Of a stretch of 64,000 bases of DNA, positions 26,456-37,028 are shown one piece after another. The position numbers and the translations under genes are program-made. The stretch's first letter is position 1, and the number at the start of each line of letters is the position of its first letter. This DNA is from an uncultured Psychrosphaera sp. (lineage in GTDB: Bacteria; Pseudomonadota; Gammaproteobacteria; Enterobacterales; Alteromonadaceae): positions 1-64,000 of the forward strand of contig NZ_CANMSK010000007.1 of the NCBI RefSeq assembly GCF_947500655.1. The letters run 5' to 3'. The notes beneath the pieces are model-generated. The model did no database searches, was not told the DNA's origin, and saw nothing but the letters and a program-made list of their open reading frames with translations.

Positions 26456-26655
26456 TATGTCTTTAACCACAAACATTCCAATAAATTTATGAGATCCTCA
26501 TTGTAGTGAATAGTGTGGGCTAGGTAAATGTTAAAATAACAAGTTTGATTATAACAATAAGTTTTCAGTTGATTAGTTATTAACCCAAAATATAAGCTAC
26601 ACTTATCAAGAATTTAGACAAGGCTGTTAATATTTATGAATTGTGGAAAATCGTG

Positions 26656-29600
26656 ATGGTTCAAAAAGAGCCTAAGTTAACATCAATTTACCAATCACCT
26701 CTTTATCGTAACTTGTTAAAATGGTTTTTGATTTTATCTGTTTTACCTTTGCTGATCATAACAGCGGTTAACTACTATGAAGTAAAGTCTAACCTTGAAC
26801 AATTTACGGTTGAAGAAGCTTCTATCGCTGGTGAAAGCAGAAAAAACTATCTCAATAATTGGTTTCAATCTCGGATTGATAATTTAAATCAACTTTCCAA
26901 CACACCTGTTACCTCACGTTTATTAACAACTCTAGAACGACAATTACAAGAATTTGATGGAAATATTGAAAAGTTTGTCAAATCAAGTTTATGGCAGCAG
27001 ACCAGTACCCATACTGCCAATGAATTAGCATTAGCCAATTTAAATCATGATTATATTAATGACACATATATTATTGATAAAAAAGGCAATGTTTTATTTA
27101 GCATGGCAAATGAAGATGACTTAGCGACCAACTTAGTGACTGGAAAGTACAAAGACAGTTTGCTTGCTAATGCGGTGAAACTGACTTTAGAAACTGGCGA
27201 TATCGTATTTTCAGATATTGAGCGTTATACACCATCAGGAGATAGGTTAACTGCTTTTATCGCCACTCCTATTTTTAATAAAGGTGAACTGCAAGGAGTA
27301 TTAGCGGCTCAAATTAAACTTGATACTCTGTATTTAAAGATAAAAGAATTTAATAGAAAGAAACTCTCACTTCAGCAATACATTATAGGTACTGATGGTA
27401 AGTTAAGAAGTCCTTTAACTCAGAGCCTTGATGACGATATTTTAACAAAATTACCCACAACTGATTTATTCACTCAATTTAACAATAATCCAACTCTTAG
27501 CGCACAAACTAACAAATATTATCTTAATAACTTAGGTGAGCCTGTTATTGGTTATATAACACCACTTAATATTGCAAATGTAACTTGGCTATATATAACA
27601 GAAATAAAACGTGCAGATGCGTTAGATAACGCAAGTCAATTGTTGTATTACAGTCTTATATTATTGATTATTGGTGTGTTCTTAGTAACTTATTTAGCTA
27701 ACAAAAAATCCAGTGCTTTTATTAAGCCCATCTTACAGTTAGTGGAATATTCTAAATTAATAGCAAAAGGGGAAAATGTTACTGAGGTAAATATTGATGC
27801 TAAATATGAAATTAGCTTATTAGCCAATTCTTTCAATGACATGTTAATTGCTCAGAGAAAGCATGAGTCTTTGTTAATTAAAAGCCAAGCAGAAACCCTT
27901 AACACGCTTAAAATTTTTGAGCATCAACAGTTCGCTATTGATCAACATTGTATTGTTACCATCACAAATCATGCGGGTGTTATTGAATATGTAAACGATA
28001 AGTTTACGGAAATTAGTGGTTATTCTTCCGCAGAATTACTGGGGAATACCCATAAGATTTTGAATTCTGGCTACCACGGTAAATCTTTTTTTGTCGATAT
28101 GTATAAGGTTATTACCGCTGGAGAGATTTGGCACGGCGAGATACGAAATAAAGCTAAAGACGGAAGTTTTTATTGGGTTAATACCACCATAGTGCCTTTT
28201 TTGAATGATCAAAGTTTGGTGACCCGCTATATCGCGATTCGAACCGATGTAACTGAAAATAAATCAAATCAAAATGCATTAACTCAAAGTAAAGAACAGC
28301 ATGAATCTCTGATCAAAAATATGCCTGGAATAACCTACCGTTGCTTATACGATACTGATTGGACAATGTTATTTATGAGTGAACAGTGTGTGGCGATTAC
28401 AGGTTACACAGTGGAGCAACTGCTTAATAATAACGAGTTAGCATTTGCGGAGCTCATTGCTCCAGATGATCAAAAACATGTTGAGGATATTATTCTTAAT
28501 GCGATTAAAGCCGGATTGCCATGGACTGTAGAATATAAAATTGAAACTCGTCTCAAAGAGTTACGTTGGTTGTCGGAAAAAGGTAATGCAGTTTATGATC
28601 CTGAAGGTAATATTTTATACCTTGAAGGTTTTATAGTTGATATAACGCAAAGAAAAGAATCTCAAAAAGAAATGGCTAAGTTATCCCAAATAGCCGCCCA
28701 GACTGATAACGCGGTAGTACTTACTGACTTAGCAGGCAAGGTAGAATGGGTTAATGATGCCTTTACCATAATCACAGGTTATAGCTTATCCGATGTGATT
28801 GGACAATCGCCAGGTCATATTTTGCAAGGTGAGTTGTCCGATAAGGCGACGATAGAACGCATGCGTTTAGCTCTTGAGTTACAACAGCCATTTGAAGAAA
28901 CCTTAATTAATTATCACAAAAATGGCAGTCTGTATTGGATCTCTATTAGCTGCAAACCCATTATTGATGACCGTAATGAAGTAACCGGTTTTATGGCATT
29001 GGAAGTTGACGTTACAGCCAAAAAAGAAATTGAAGATAGGGTACGGTTACAAAAACGCTTATTAGAAAATATGAGTGAACAAGCCAAAATTGGAGCTTGG
29101 GAAGCCAATCTAATAGAAGGGTCAATATACTGGTCACCTATGACGAAAATGATCCACGAAGTCGATCATGATTATGTACCAGAACTTAGTGGTGCGATTA
29201 ATTTTTATAAAGAAGGTGATAGCCGAGATAGAATTTCAAAAGTCGTGGAACAGAGCATGGTTGCTGAAATGGTTTGGCGTGAAGAGTTACAAATAATTAC
29301 AGCTAAAGGCCGAGAAGTTTGGGTATTAGCTCACGGTGAATCCAGTATTGTAGATGGGGTATGTGTTCGGTTATTTGGCTCATTTCAAGATATTAACGAC
29401 CGTAAACTTGCTGAGATCATCGCTTTAGAAGAAGCCAATCAAAATAAAGTATTAGCCCAGTTAAATATTGATGATGCCGTTTTGCGGGGAGATGTTGCAC
29501 TCTCCAAAAATACAATAATACAATCAGTAGCTAATGTATTAAATGCAGAACGTGTGTCTTTATGGATATATAAGCCAGAACTAGAAGCTCTTAAGTGTTT

Positions 29601-31641
29601 ATCTTTATACGAAAAATCAAAAGCTGTATTTAGTGAAGGAGCGTTACTGACTAAGAAAGACTTTCCTAAGTATTTTTCAGCGATATCTAGTGAAGTATTA
29701 ATCTCGATAGATGATGCTCATACACACCCAGCCACCAGAGATTACTCAGATACTTACTTAACGCCATTAAATATTAGTTCTTTAATAGATGGGGTCTTTT
29801 CAATTGGTGATGGTGAGTTTGGTGTTTTATCGGTTGAACACGTTGGTGATGTTAGGCATTGGAATGAACATGAGCAAAGATTTGTCATGTCGATATCAAC
29901 TTTAACGAGCAGTATATTCTCTTCAGAGCATAGACGAATAGCGGAAAACCGATTACTTATTGCTAAAGAAGAAGCTGAAGCTGCGGTTGTGGCAAAATCT
30001 GAATTTTTAGCCACTATGAGTCATGAAATTCGCACACCAATGAATGGTGTTTTGGGGATGTTAGAACTTCTGGAAGATGACGGTTTAAGTAAAGATCAGT
30101 TGCGAAAAGCACAAGTGGCTAAATCATCAGCACAGTCTCTTTTAGGTCTTATTAATGAAATTTTAGACTTCTCTAGGCTAGATGCTGGGAAAATGGAACT
30201 AGAATCAATTGATTTTGATTTAAATGAATTGGTTGGTGATACTTCTTTGGCTGTTGCTTTTATGGCACAAGAGAAAGGACTGGAACTGGTATTAGATTTA
30301 ACTCAAATTAGTCACCATATGGTCAAGGGCGATCCAGCCAAATTACGCCAAATACTGACTAACTTATTGGGCAATGCGATTAAGTTTACTGAATCGGGTG
30401 AAATAAAGGTAATTGTCAGTACAACTCAAGTTCGTAGTAGAAGTGGAAATATGATGACGTCAATCGATATTGACGTAAGCGATACTGGCATAGGAATTCC
30501 CCAAGAAAAACAACAGCAGTTATTTGACCCTTTTACTCAGGTTGATGCTTCTACCACCCGACGTTTTGGTGGTTCAGGATTAGGCCTAGCAATTTGCCAC
30601 AAAATCATCACCTTGATGGAGGGGACGATAACCGTTAGCAGCGTTGACAAGCAAGGAAGTACCTTCTCAATTAATTTACAACTCGTTCAAAGTGAAATGG
30701 TAGATCAACCTTTACCTGCGTTAGATATGTCTGGAGTGGAAGTACTAATTGTTGAAAATAATAAGAGTAGTTGTTCTGTACTACAACGACAATTAGAGAA
30801 GTGGGGCGCTATTGTATATACCGCCTTATCATCCGAACAGGCATTGATCTTATGTGATGAGAAACATGCTAAAAAGCAAGGTGAAGCTTTTGACATTGCT
30901 TTGATCAATAAACAACTGCCCGATATTAATGGCGTCGAATTAGGTGAGTTATTACGCTCGAAACAAAATAGCAAAAATATACCCTTAGCTATTATGACAA
31001 ACTTAGGTACTAAAGATGATGCTAATTATGTTTCCTCTTTAGGATTTAGTGGCTATTTCACTAAGCCAATTATTGCAGATGATCTCATCACGACTTTATC
31101 TTTTATACTGCAATGTGGTGATTTAGCGACACCAACACTAAACCAAGCAACCAGATTGAGTAATATTAAATCCGATATTAAAACGACTAAGGCAAGCATG
31201 TCACTGGAGTCGAACTTATCAAAGCTTGAAGACACTGAAAGCGATAAAATTAAAAGTGTTAATAACTATAAAATTTTGTTGGTTGAAGATAATAAGGTTA
31301 ACCAACAAGTGGCTGAGTTTATGTTAACTAAACTTGGCTATGAATTTGAGGTAGCTGAAAACGGTTTAGAAGCGGTTAATATTCTGAGTAACAAACAAGA
31401 TTATTTTGATTTGATATTAATGGACTGCCAAATGCCTGAAATGGATGGTTATGAAGCCTCTAGGCAGGTAAGAGAGGGTGATGCAGGGAAACTGAATCAA
31501 ACTATACCTATCATAGCCTTAACCGCAAATGCGATGGAGGGGGATAAAGAAAAGTGTCTTGCTGCAGGTATGGATGGTTACCTGAGCAAACCGATTCAAT
31601 TAGCGAAATTAAAAAATGTATTAGAAGAGTATTTGTTTTAG
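26656..31641 (+). CDS. Large hybrid sensor histidine kinase: Cache, HAMP, four PAS, GAF, HisKA, HATPase, two receivers
   Basis: 1,661 residues counted from the ATG at 26656 (GGAAAA upstream; a TTG at 26641 is an alternative). A membrane helix near residue 25 and another near 335 bracket a periplasmic Cache-type sensor. HAMP follows, then four PAS/PAC blocks (about 425-925: [41 protein letters not shown]), a GAF domain (about 940-1100), HisKA with phospho-acceptor His1123 in [11 protein letters not shown], and HATPase ([22 protein letters not shown]). Receiver 1 has Asn1418 where Asp should be. Receiver 2 has Asp1590 in [11 protein letters not shown]. There is no Hpt domain, so phosphotransfer must use another protein. 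The ligand is unknown. Confidence 0.92.
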   Translation: MVQKEPKLTSIYQSPLYRNLLKWFLILSVLPLLIITAVNYYEVKSNLEQFTVEEASIAGESRKNYLNNWFQSRIDNLNQLSNTPVTSRLLTTLERQLQEFDGNIEKFVKSSLWQQTSTHTANELALANLNHDYINDTYIIDKKGNVLFSMANEDDLATNLVTGKYKDSLLANAVKLTLETGDIVFSDIERYTPSGDRLTAFIATPIFNKGELQGVLAAQIKLDTLYLKIKEFNRKKLSLQQYIIGTDGKLRSPLTQSLDDDILTKLPTTDLFTQFNNNPTLSAQTNKYYLNNLGEPVIGYITPLNIANVTWLYITEIKRADALDNASQLLYYSLILLIIGVFLVTYLANKKSSAFIKPILQLVEYSKLIAKGENVTEVNIDAKYEISLLANSFNDMLIAQRKHESLLIKSQAETLNTLKIFEHQQFAIDQHCIVTITNHAGVIEYVNDKFTEISGYSSAELLGNTHKILNSGYHGKSFFVDMYKVITAGEIWHGEIRNKAKDGSFYWVNTTIVPFLNDQSLVTRYIAIRTDVTENKSNQNALTQSKEQHESLIKNMPGITYRCLYDTDWTMLFMSEQCVAITGYTVEQLLNNNELAFAELIAPDDQKHVEDIILNAIKAGLPWTVEYKIETRLKELRWLSEKGNAVYDPEGNILYLEGFIVDITQRKESQKEMAKLSQIAAQTDNAVVLTDLAGKVEWVNDAFTIITGYSLSDVIGQSPGHILQGELSDKATIERMRLALELQQPFEETLINYHKNGSLYWISISCKPIIDDRNEVTGFMALEVDVTAKKEIEDRVRLQKRLLENMSEQAKIGAWEANLIEGSIYWSPMTKMIHEVDHDYVPELSGAINFYKEGDSRDRISKVVEQSMVAEMVWREELQIITAKGREVWVLAHGESSIVDGVCVRLFGSFQDINDRKLAEIIALEEANQNKVLAQLNIDDAVLRGDVALSKNTIIQSVANVLNAERVSLWIYKPELEALKCLSLYEKSKAVFSEGALLTKKDFPKYFSAISSEVLISIDDAHTHPATRDYSDTYLTPLNISSLIDGVFSIGDGEFGVLSVEHVGDVRHWNEHEQRFVMSISTLTSSIFSSEHRRIAENRLLIAKEEAEAAVVAKSEFLATMSHEIRTPMNGVLGMLELLEDDGLSKDQLRKAQVAKSSAQSLLGLINEILDFSRLDAGKMELESIDFDLNELVGDTSLAVAFMAQEKGLELVLDLTQISHHMVKGDPAKLRQILTNLLGNAIKFTESGEIKVIVSTTQVRSRSGNMMTSIDIDVSDTGIGIPQEKQQQLFDPFTQVDASTTRRFGGSGLGLAICHKIITLMEGTITVSSVDKQGSTFSINLQLVQSEMVDQPLPALDMSGVEVLIVENNKSSCSVLQRQLEKWGAIVYTALSSEQALILCDEKHAKKQGEAFDIALINKQLPDINGVELGELLRSKQNSKNIPLAIMTNLGTKDDANYVSSLGFSGYFTKPIIADDLITTLSFILQCGDLATPTLNQATRLSNIKSDIKTTKASMSLESNLSKLEDTESDKIKSVNNYKILLVEDNKVNQQVAEFMLTKLGYEFEVAENGLEAVNILSNKQDYFDLILMDCQMPEMDGYEASRQVREGDAGKLNQTIPIIALTANAMEGDKEKCLAAGMDGYLSKPIQLAKLKNVLEEYLF

Positions 31642-31670
31642 GTAAATAGGAAACTATTAACGCTTTATGT

Positions 31671-32573
31671 TTATAGCGCTTTAATTTGGTCGTATAAGGA
31701 TTGGCAGACGGGGGTTGGGATATTCAGTTTCAACCCTTCTTTTATGACATAGCCACTAATGAAATCAATTTCAGTTTGTTTATGGGATTTGACATCTTGA
31801 TTCATTGAAGAGTAATTTTCGGCTGTATTAGCAATAACTTGGTTTACTGTGTTTAACATGGTTTGAAACTCTAAAGAAATCCCAAGTTTATTAGCTACAA
31901 GTAACGTTTCCTTAATAATACACTCAATGTTTTCTACAAACTTTGGCTGTGCCAATTTTCCATTTTTAATATTATGTAATGCAGTTAATGGATTGATAAC
32001 GCAGTTTACAATTAACTTTTGCCACAGAATTTTTTGTAGATTATCGACTTGAGTTATACGAACAAACAAAGGTACTAAGTCGTCATTACTCAATTTCTCT
32101 GGGTTATTTCCAGCGACATGACTCCACTGTGATTCTCCTAACCCGGCTTGAAATATGCCATCTTTGTTTTTGTATAAACCATTACTGGTTGTGCAAAAAA
32201 ATAAATTCATATTTTTTGTTAGTAAATCCGTAACTGGCTCTATGGTACCAAGTCCATTGTGACATAGAATAATGGCGGCATCATCGGCTAAATAAGGCAT
32301 AATTTGCTGTAAAAATGGCACTATGTCATAGGCCTTTAATGGCACTATCAAGCAATGTATTGAGTTAAGTGTTAAGTCAACGGATGTTATTGGTGTTGGC
32401 AATGCAGTCGGTTGCTTGCCAATAGGATGGAACAAAGCTGCTTTTGAGTTATTAGCATCACGCACTATTTGATCGCACTTTATGTCAGATAATAACGCGT
32501 TATAAGCGACAAAACTCCCAATAGATCCTTGTCCTGCAATAAACCAATGTTTACTTGTCACTCTGTTAATCAT
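31671..32573 (-). CDS. panE: Ketopantoate reductase-family protein (2-dehydropantoate 2-reductase)
   Basis: NADPH-dependent reduction of ketopantoate to pantoate, in the pantothenate/CoA pathway. The 300 residues show the Rossmann motif WFIAGQGSIGS, catalytic Lys in VPLKAYD, NCVINPLTAL, and the C-terminal substrate signature SSMNQDVKSHKQTEIDFISGYV. Family members also include non-PanE reductases, so substrate identity is probable rather than certain. The ATG overlaps the stop of the VanZ-like gene by four bases (ATGA), implying coupling. Confidence 0.86.
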   Translation of the reverse strand: MINRVTSKHWFIAGQGSIGSFVAYNALLSDIKCDQIVRDANNSKAALFHPIGKQPTALPTPITSVDLTLNSIHCLIVPLKAYDIVPFLQQIMPYLADDAAIILCHNGLGTIEPVTDLLTKNMNLFFCTTSNGLYKNKDGIFQAGLGESQWSHVAGNNPEKLSNDDLVPLFVRITQVDNLQKILWQKLIVNCVINPLTALHNIKNGKLAQPKFVENIECIIKETLLVANKLGISLEFQTMLNTVNQVIANTAENYSSMNQDVKSHKQTEIDFISGYVIKEGLKLNIPTPVCQSLYDQIKAL

Positions 32574-32950
32574 GAAGGTTCTGTAGTGATGGATTCAAGA
32601 TATTTACGAAAGAATTTACGACATACAAATATATAAACAGCTACACCGAATATATCAGCCAAAATATCACCTAATGATGCAGATCTGTAAGGTAAAAAGC
32701 TTTGTAGTACTTCAATGGTCACGCCATAAGTTGATAGTATTAATAAGCTTTTAGTAACGGATAGCTTAAATGATAAGTCGAGTAATAAGGTTAAAGAGAA
32801 AAATATCAAAAAATGAGCGATTTTATCGGCATGTTGAAAAGAGAGTGCTGAGTGACCACTTTGTTTTAAAAATAAAAACGAGGCAAAAATAACAGAGAGG
32901 ATAAATATTATCTTCAATAAAGTCGTTTTTTTAGAATTGTTTTTTATCAT
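32570..32950 (-). CDS. VanZ-like small membrane protein
   Basis: 126 residues with four predicted membrane helices and the VanZ-type signature: HADKIAHFLIFFSLTLLL followed by TIEVLQSFLPYRSASLGDILADIFGV. The conserved charged residues (DK, H, E, R, D, D) sit in and between helices. VanZ-like proteins are widespread; apart from teicoplanin resistance in VanZ itself, their role is undefined. It is coupled to panE by a four-base overlap, with no obvious functional link. Confidence 0.85.
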   Translation of the reverse strand: MIKNNSKKTTLLKIIFILSVIFASFLFLKQSGHSALSFQHADKIAHFLIFFSLTLLLDLSFKLSVTKSLLILSTYGVTIEVLQSFLPYRSASLGDILADIFGVAVYIFVCRKFFRKYLESITTEPS

Positions 32951-33011
32951 TATTAAAATGGTGAACCATCAGTTTGAGTAATATACTTGAATTGTTTTAA
33001 TTCTAGCAAAG

Positions 33012-33554
33012 TTATATGTTTTTCAGGTAACTTTTAAATTTATATTTAAACTTTTCTAATTTAGGCGTTACGATAAAAGTACAATAAGGTTGCTCGGTAT
33101 TTTCATTGGCGTAGTTTTGGTGATAGTCCTCAGCTGGATAAAAGGTCGAAACTGGCGATATTTCAGTCACGATAGGGCTTGGCCAAATTTTTAGATTGTT
33201 TAGCTCTGAAATTTGTTTCATCGCTTCCAATCTTTGTGCATTATCGTGATAATAAATGACCGAACGGTACTGGGTACCAATATCGTTGCCTTGTCGGTTT
33301 AACTGAGTTGGGTCATGCAATTGGAAAAAAAACATTAGTAATTGTTCAAAACTAATTATGTCTTGGTCAAATTCAACTTGTATGACTTCTGCATGGCCTG
33401 AGTCACCTTGGCATATCTGTTGGTATGTCGGATTTTCGATTACTCCACCTGAGTAGCCAGAAATTGCTTTAAGCACACCTTCAACTGAATTAAGAGCGGC
33501 TTCAATGCACCAAAAACATCCGCCACCTAGAGTTGCTAATTTAATGTTAGCCAT
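33012..33554 (-). CDS. msrA: Peptide methionine sulfoxide reductase MsrA
   Basis: Reduces the S-form of methionine sulfoxide in proteins. The 180 residues have GGGCFWC with catalytic Cys13, YSGGVIENPTYQQIC, HAEVIQVEFD, and QYRSVIYYHD followed by YHQNY near the C-terminus. No signal peptide is seen, so it is cytoplasmic. No resolving cysteine pair is evident at the C-terminus, so recycling may use Cys16 or thioredoxin directly. It is monocistronic, with divergent spacing of about 300 bases from the next gene. Confidence 0.95.
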   Translation of the reverse strand: MANIKLATLGGGCFWCIEAALNSVEGVLKAISGYSGGVIENPTYQQICQGDSGHAEVIQVEFDQDIISFEQLLMFFFQLHDPTQLNRQGNDIGTQYRSVIYYHDNAQRLEAMKQISELNNLKIWPSPIVTEISPVSTFYPAEDYHQNYANENTEQPYCTFIVTPKLEKFKYKFKSYLKNI

Positions 33555-33858
33555 ATATCGTACCTGTAATTACTGAGACGTTACCACTTTAATGTATAAA
33601 TCAAAGTAGATAAATGAAATTATTTAAAACTAGTTGTCCTATTTGTAACCGATTTCGAGCTATAATAGTCTGGTGTGTTATTTGTGTATCGATTTATTTT
33701 GTATTTAAGCCATTTTAATCGATAACTATTTAGTAAAACCCTCTAAACTATAGAGAAAGTAAACGAGAAATTAAATCGTAGGCTTGATCAATCTAGTTTA
33801 TAAGACTAGAGTTGGTGAAGATTATTTATCAAAAAGTAGAAACCGTAGAGAAAATAGT
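33555..33858. other. 304-base divergent spacer between msrA and a hypothetical gene
   Basis: AT-rich. A frame opening at 33784 (TTG) merely extends the downstream gene, and its 25 residues look non-coding. Promoters in both directions are expected here, but I see no specific operator. Confidence 0.4.
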
Positions 33859-34188
33859 ATGTCTGAAGTTGCCTATATCATAAGTGGACGTAATACCGTC
33901 ATTCACAAAATAAGAAAATTAGATTTATTACTGGTCAGTGAAGTTGGCTTACCTGTAGTAAAAGTGACTCAAAACGGTTTAGCCATTTACGATGGTATTG
34001 TTCCTAGAAACAGACGTGAAGCAAAAGATGCGTATTGTGAAGTTGTTAATATTTCGTCTCCTGATTCTTTTGGTGAACCAAAAACGTTATTGTTTGTACA
34101 ATGTCTAAATGGTAAAGAATATAAAGTAGATTATTCAAAACCCGATAGCCCATTGTTTATTCGAGTTCATCAACAAAGTTATATTTAA
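33859..34188 (+). CDS. Hypothetical protein, 109 residues
   Basis: Not recognised. It starts at ATG 33859 (MSEVAYIISGRN) with AGAG upstream; the frame extends to a TTG at 33784, but that part looks non-coding. It is a soluble, mixed alpha/beta protein with a basic patch (VPRNRREAKDAY) and no membrane helix or signal peptide. The coding texture matches the neighbours and it has its own terminator, so it is very likely a real gene. It is transcribed away from msrA and followed by a small membrane-protein gene, probably a separate unit because of the terminator. Confidence 0.72.
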   Translation: MSEVAYIISGRNTVIHKIRKLDLLLVSEVGLPVVKVTQNGLAIYDGIVPRNRREAKDAYCEVVNISSPDSFGEPKTLLFVQCLNGKEYKVDYSKPDSPLFIRVHQQSYI

Positions 34189-34216
34189 TACTAAATATAA
34201 ACATAGTTGTTACAAA

Positions 34217-34242
34217 GAAAAGCCGGTTTACTGGCTTTTTTT
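34217..34242 (+). terminator. Terminator after the 109-residue hypothetical gene
   Basis: AAAAGCC (34218-34224) pairs with GGCTTTT (34233-34239) across an eight-base loop, followed by more T. It lies about 30 bases after the stop. Confidence 0.8.
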
Positions 34243-34387
34243 ATACCTAAAATTCAGAGCGCTAGTGGAGTCGAAAAGTTTATATCAATTTGATTTTATT
34301 ATAGGGGCATCCCCGATTTGATCTTTCATGATAAGGTTTATACTGCTTGGCTAATATGCAATTGGTATAATTTGTGGTGGGGTATGA

Positions 34388-34591
34388 ATGTTAGTCTTAT
34401 TAATTATGTTAACTGTTTTTGGTTTTGCGGTTTATGTTGCGATAGAAGCTATGAAAAATGGTATGTCTGAAAAAAACTGGTTTATCGCTGGTATGTGTTT
34501 TGGCCCAATTATTTGGCCTATGTTTAACGTTAAACGTAAAATGGCATTGTTAAAATATACTGATATCGATTCAGTAAAGTTTAATGCTTAA
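34388..34591 (+). CDS. Small membrane protein of unknown function, 67 residues
   Basis: Not recognised. An N-terminal hydrophobic helix (LVLLIMLTVFGFAVYVAIEA, about 2-21), a short polar link (MKNGMSEKNWF), and a second hydrophobic stretch (IAGMCFGPIIWPMF, about 33-46) are followed by a basic tail (NVKRKMALLK). It looks like a two-helix membrane protein with a cytoplasmic C-terminus. GGTGGGG lies shortly before the ATG. It is convergent with the EAL protein, only 16 bases apart. It is probably a real gene on sequence character alone. Confidence 0.65.
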   Translation: MLVLLIMLTVFGFAVYVAIEAMKNGMSEKNWFIAGMCFGPIIWPMFNVKRKMALLKYTDIDSVKFNA

Positions 34592-34607
34592 CTAGAGTTA
34601 ACGGTAG

Positions 34608-36875
34608 TTAGTTTATCAGTTTATATAATTTATTTTGTTTATTAGCAAAACGAGAAAACTCTTTTGCTGATAAAGGTTTAGAATATAAATAGCCTTGAAT
34701 AGAGTCACATTTCATTGATGTCATTAGTTCCTTCTGCTCTTTAGTTTCGACTCCCTCTGCAACTGTCGATAAACTTAAATTTCGCGCGATAGTTACTATG
34801 GTATCTATCATCGCTCTGCCTATATTGGTTCCACAGTCGTCAACAAATGCTTTATCAATCTTCAACGTATTTAGCGGGAATTTTCGTAGATACGACAAAG
34901 AAGAATAGCCAGTACCAAAATCATCCAAGGCTAAATGAATACCGCGTTCTCTTAATTGGTGCATTATGGTTATGGCATGTTTTGGGTTATCCATAACCGT
35001 GCCTTCTGTTATCTCTAATTCTAAGTTATGTGGTGATAAACCTGTCTCTAGGAGGATGTTATCAATTCTCTCGGTTAAGTCTGGTAATGTGAACTGACGG
35101 GCTGATAAGTTAACAGCAACACGTCCAGTGATCACACCTTTATCAATCCATTTTTTCATATCAATACAAGCTTTTCGTAATACCACATCGCCTATATCAA
35201 TTATTTGCCCTGTTTCTTCTGCAATAGGAATAAAAATATTTGGACTTATTAATCCCTTTTTCGGTGTAATAAAACGAACTAAAGCTTCCATACCAATAAG
35301 CTTATTTGATTTTAAGCTGGTTTTAGGTTGGTAATAAACTTCAAAATAATCTTCTTTTAAACCATGGCGAATTAAGTTTTCTATTTGTAGGCGTTTAACC
35401 GCTTGTTTGTTCATTTCATTATTAAAAAATAAGTATTTGTTACCATCAGCTTTGGCGTGATACATGGCCGTATCTGCATTCCTAAGCAATGTTTCAGGTT
35501 TTAATCCATCATCAGGGTATAAAACGATACCTATGCTACCAGTAATAACAAACTCATGCTGACTGATCCTGTAGGCCGTGGATAGCAAAGTTAATATTTG
35601 TTTTGCGACTATAGTGACCTTATGGATATCGTTTGTGCCTTCCATAACAAGCGCAAATTCATCACCCCCTAAACGGTATAAAGTATTATTATCGCCTGAA
35701 AGTGGTTTTATCCTATTGCCAATTTTTTTAAGCAACTCATCGCCGAGTTGATGACCAACCGAGTCATTAATTTTTTTGAAGTTATCTAAATCAAAAACTA
35801 AAACGGCGGTAGGTGTATTTTTAGATACTTGTTTTTGTAGATTATTAAAAAAAGCATTTCTATTAGGCAAACCCGTTAACGAATCAGTTTTTGCCATTTT
35901 TACCAGTTTAGCTTCTGTGCGTTTTCTTTTCGTTGTATCTGAAACTATAGCAACGTAATTAGTTATTTTACCTTCTTCATCTTTAATACAGTTGGCTGTG
36001 ATATAAGCCATATAAAATCCGCCAGATTTAGCTTGGCCAGATATATCACCTTGCCAATTACCGCATCTGTCAACTTCAGCCTTTATTTCATGGGCTAAAG
36101 ACATTGTCACTTTATTAAATTTTAATTTTGAACCTTCGATTTTACTAGCTAGTTGGCCTGTAATATTTTCATAGCCGGGATTTATATGAATAACAGTTAA
36201 CTGAGCATCAAAAATAATCACGCCTTCGGCAATACTTTCGATACTTTGAGCAAAGATTTTAAGATCGTTTTCAATTTTTTTAAGTTGGTGAATATCTTTA
36301 AACGTTCCCGTCATTCGGCTAGGGCGGTCATCATCAAAACTAACAACTTTGCCTTTATCCAATACCCAGTTCCATGAATTATTATCAGATTTTAATCGAT
36401 ATGCGCATTCAAACGATTCAGTTTCACCGGCCAAATGCTGTTGTAATGTTTTGACAACTCGGGATAAGTCAGCTGGGTGAATAAGGTCTTGATTGGGGGG
36501 GAATGTATCTAAGTCAACAGATGGTAAAGTATAAACACCGTTTGCATTGGTTCTGTATAAGGTGCCATCTGTGATATTCCAATCCCACATCTCATCACCA
36601 CTGGCCCACAAAGAAAGCTTTAACCTTTCTTCACTTGCCGTAATATTTGATTGATAGCGCCTGAAGTGCATTAAGTTATAAAGTAAAAAAATAACAATAA
36701 CTATTGCCGATACAACGAAGATTGACAAAGCTGGGATGTCGAGAAAATTAGATAAAAGAACAGGAATAGCTTCTTCTTGAGTTATAGCTTGCTCCTCAGC
36801 TTGAGCATGAAAATTAAAGCTAAACGCCAATAATGTAGCTACCCATTTATTATTTTTTTTAAGTGGGAATATCAA
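34608..36875 (-). CDS. PAS-GGDEF-EAL cyclic-di-GMP signalling protein
   Basis: 755 residues. A signal-like N-terminus (VATLLAFSFNFHAQA) and a membrane helix near 55-72 (IFVVSAIVIVIFLLYNLM) come first, then two PAS domains (about 80-310). GGDEF is intact (YRLGGDEFALVMEG). EAL has GMEALVRF, NLSARQF, ELEITEG, DDFGTGYSSLSYL and KIDKAFV. Both catalytic motifs are preserved, so it could make or degrade c-di-GMP, with one activity probably dominant. The start is TTG at 36875, as no ATG lies before the signal peptide, and no strong ribosome site is visible. Single gene, signal unknown. Confidence 0.92.
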   Translation of the reverse strand: MIFPLKKNNKWVATLLAFSFNFHAQAEEQAITQEEAIPVLLSNFLDIPALSIFVVSAIVIVIFLLYNLMHFRRYQSNITASEERLKLSLWASGDEMWDWNITDGTLYRTNANGVYTLPSVDLDTFPPNQDLIHPADLSRVVKTLQQHLAGETESFECAYRLKSDNNSWNWVLDKGKVVSFDDDRPSRMTGTFKDIHQLKKIENDLKIFAQSIESIAEGVIIFDAQLTVIHINPGYENITGQLASKIEGSKLKFNKVTMSLAHEIKAEVDRCGNWQGDISGQAKSGGFYMAYITANCIKDEEGKITNYVAIVSDTTKRKRTEAKLVKMAKTDSLTGLPNRNAFFNNLQKQVSKNTPTAVLVFDLDNFKKINDSVGHQLGDELLKKIGNRIKPLSGDNNTLYRLGGDEFALVMEGTNDIHKVTIVAKQILTLLSTAYRISQHEFVITGSIGIVLYPDDGLKPETLLRNADTAMYHAKADGNKYLFFNNEMNKQAVKRLQIENLIRHGLKEDYFEVYYQPKTSLKSNKLIGMEALVRFITPKKGLISPNIFIPIAEETGQIIDIGDVVLRKACIDMKKWIDKGVITGRVAVNLSARQFTLPDLTERIDNILLETGLSPHNLELEITEGTVMDNPKHAITIMHQLRERGIHLALDDFGTGYSSLSYLRKFPLNTLKIDKAFVDDCGTNIGRAMIDTIVTIARNLSLSTVAEGVETKEQKELMTSMKCDSIQGYLYSKPLSAKEFSRFANKQNKLYKLIN

Positions 36876-37028
36876 TATTATTACAACAAAAAATTAATAC
36901 TGCAGAAGAATCTAACTTATAACTGTGCTGAATGTCAAAACAATAAAGTAACAGATGAGAAACTCTCTTGAATGCGATATTAATTGGTTGAATTTTAACT
37001 AAAATCTGAGTTTTATATAAGCTACTAG

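Noticed and set aside
29754-30014. Minus-strand frames inside the hybrid kinase gene
   Set aside because: The plus-strand frame has complete kinase domains across the region; the reverse frames are shadows.
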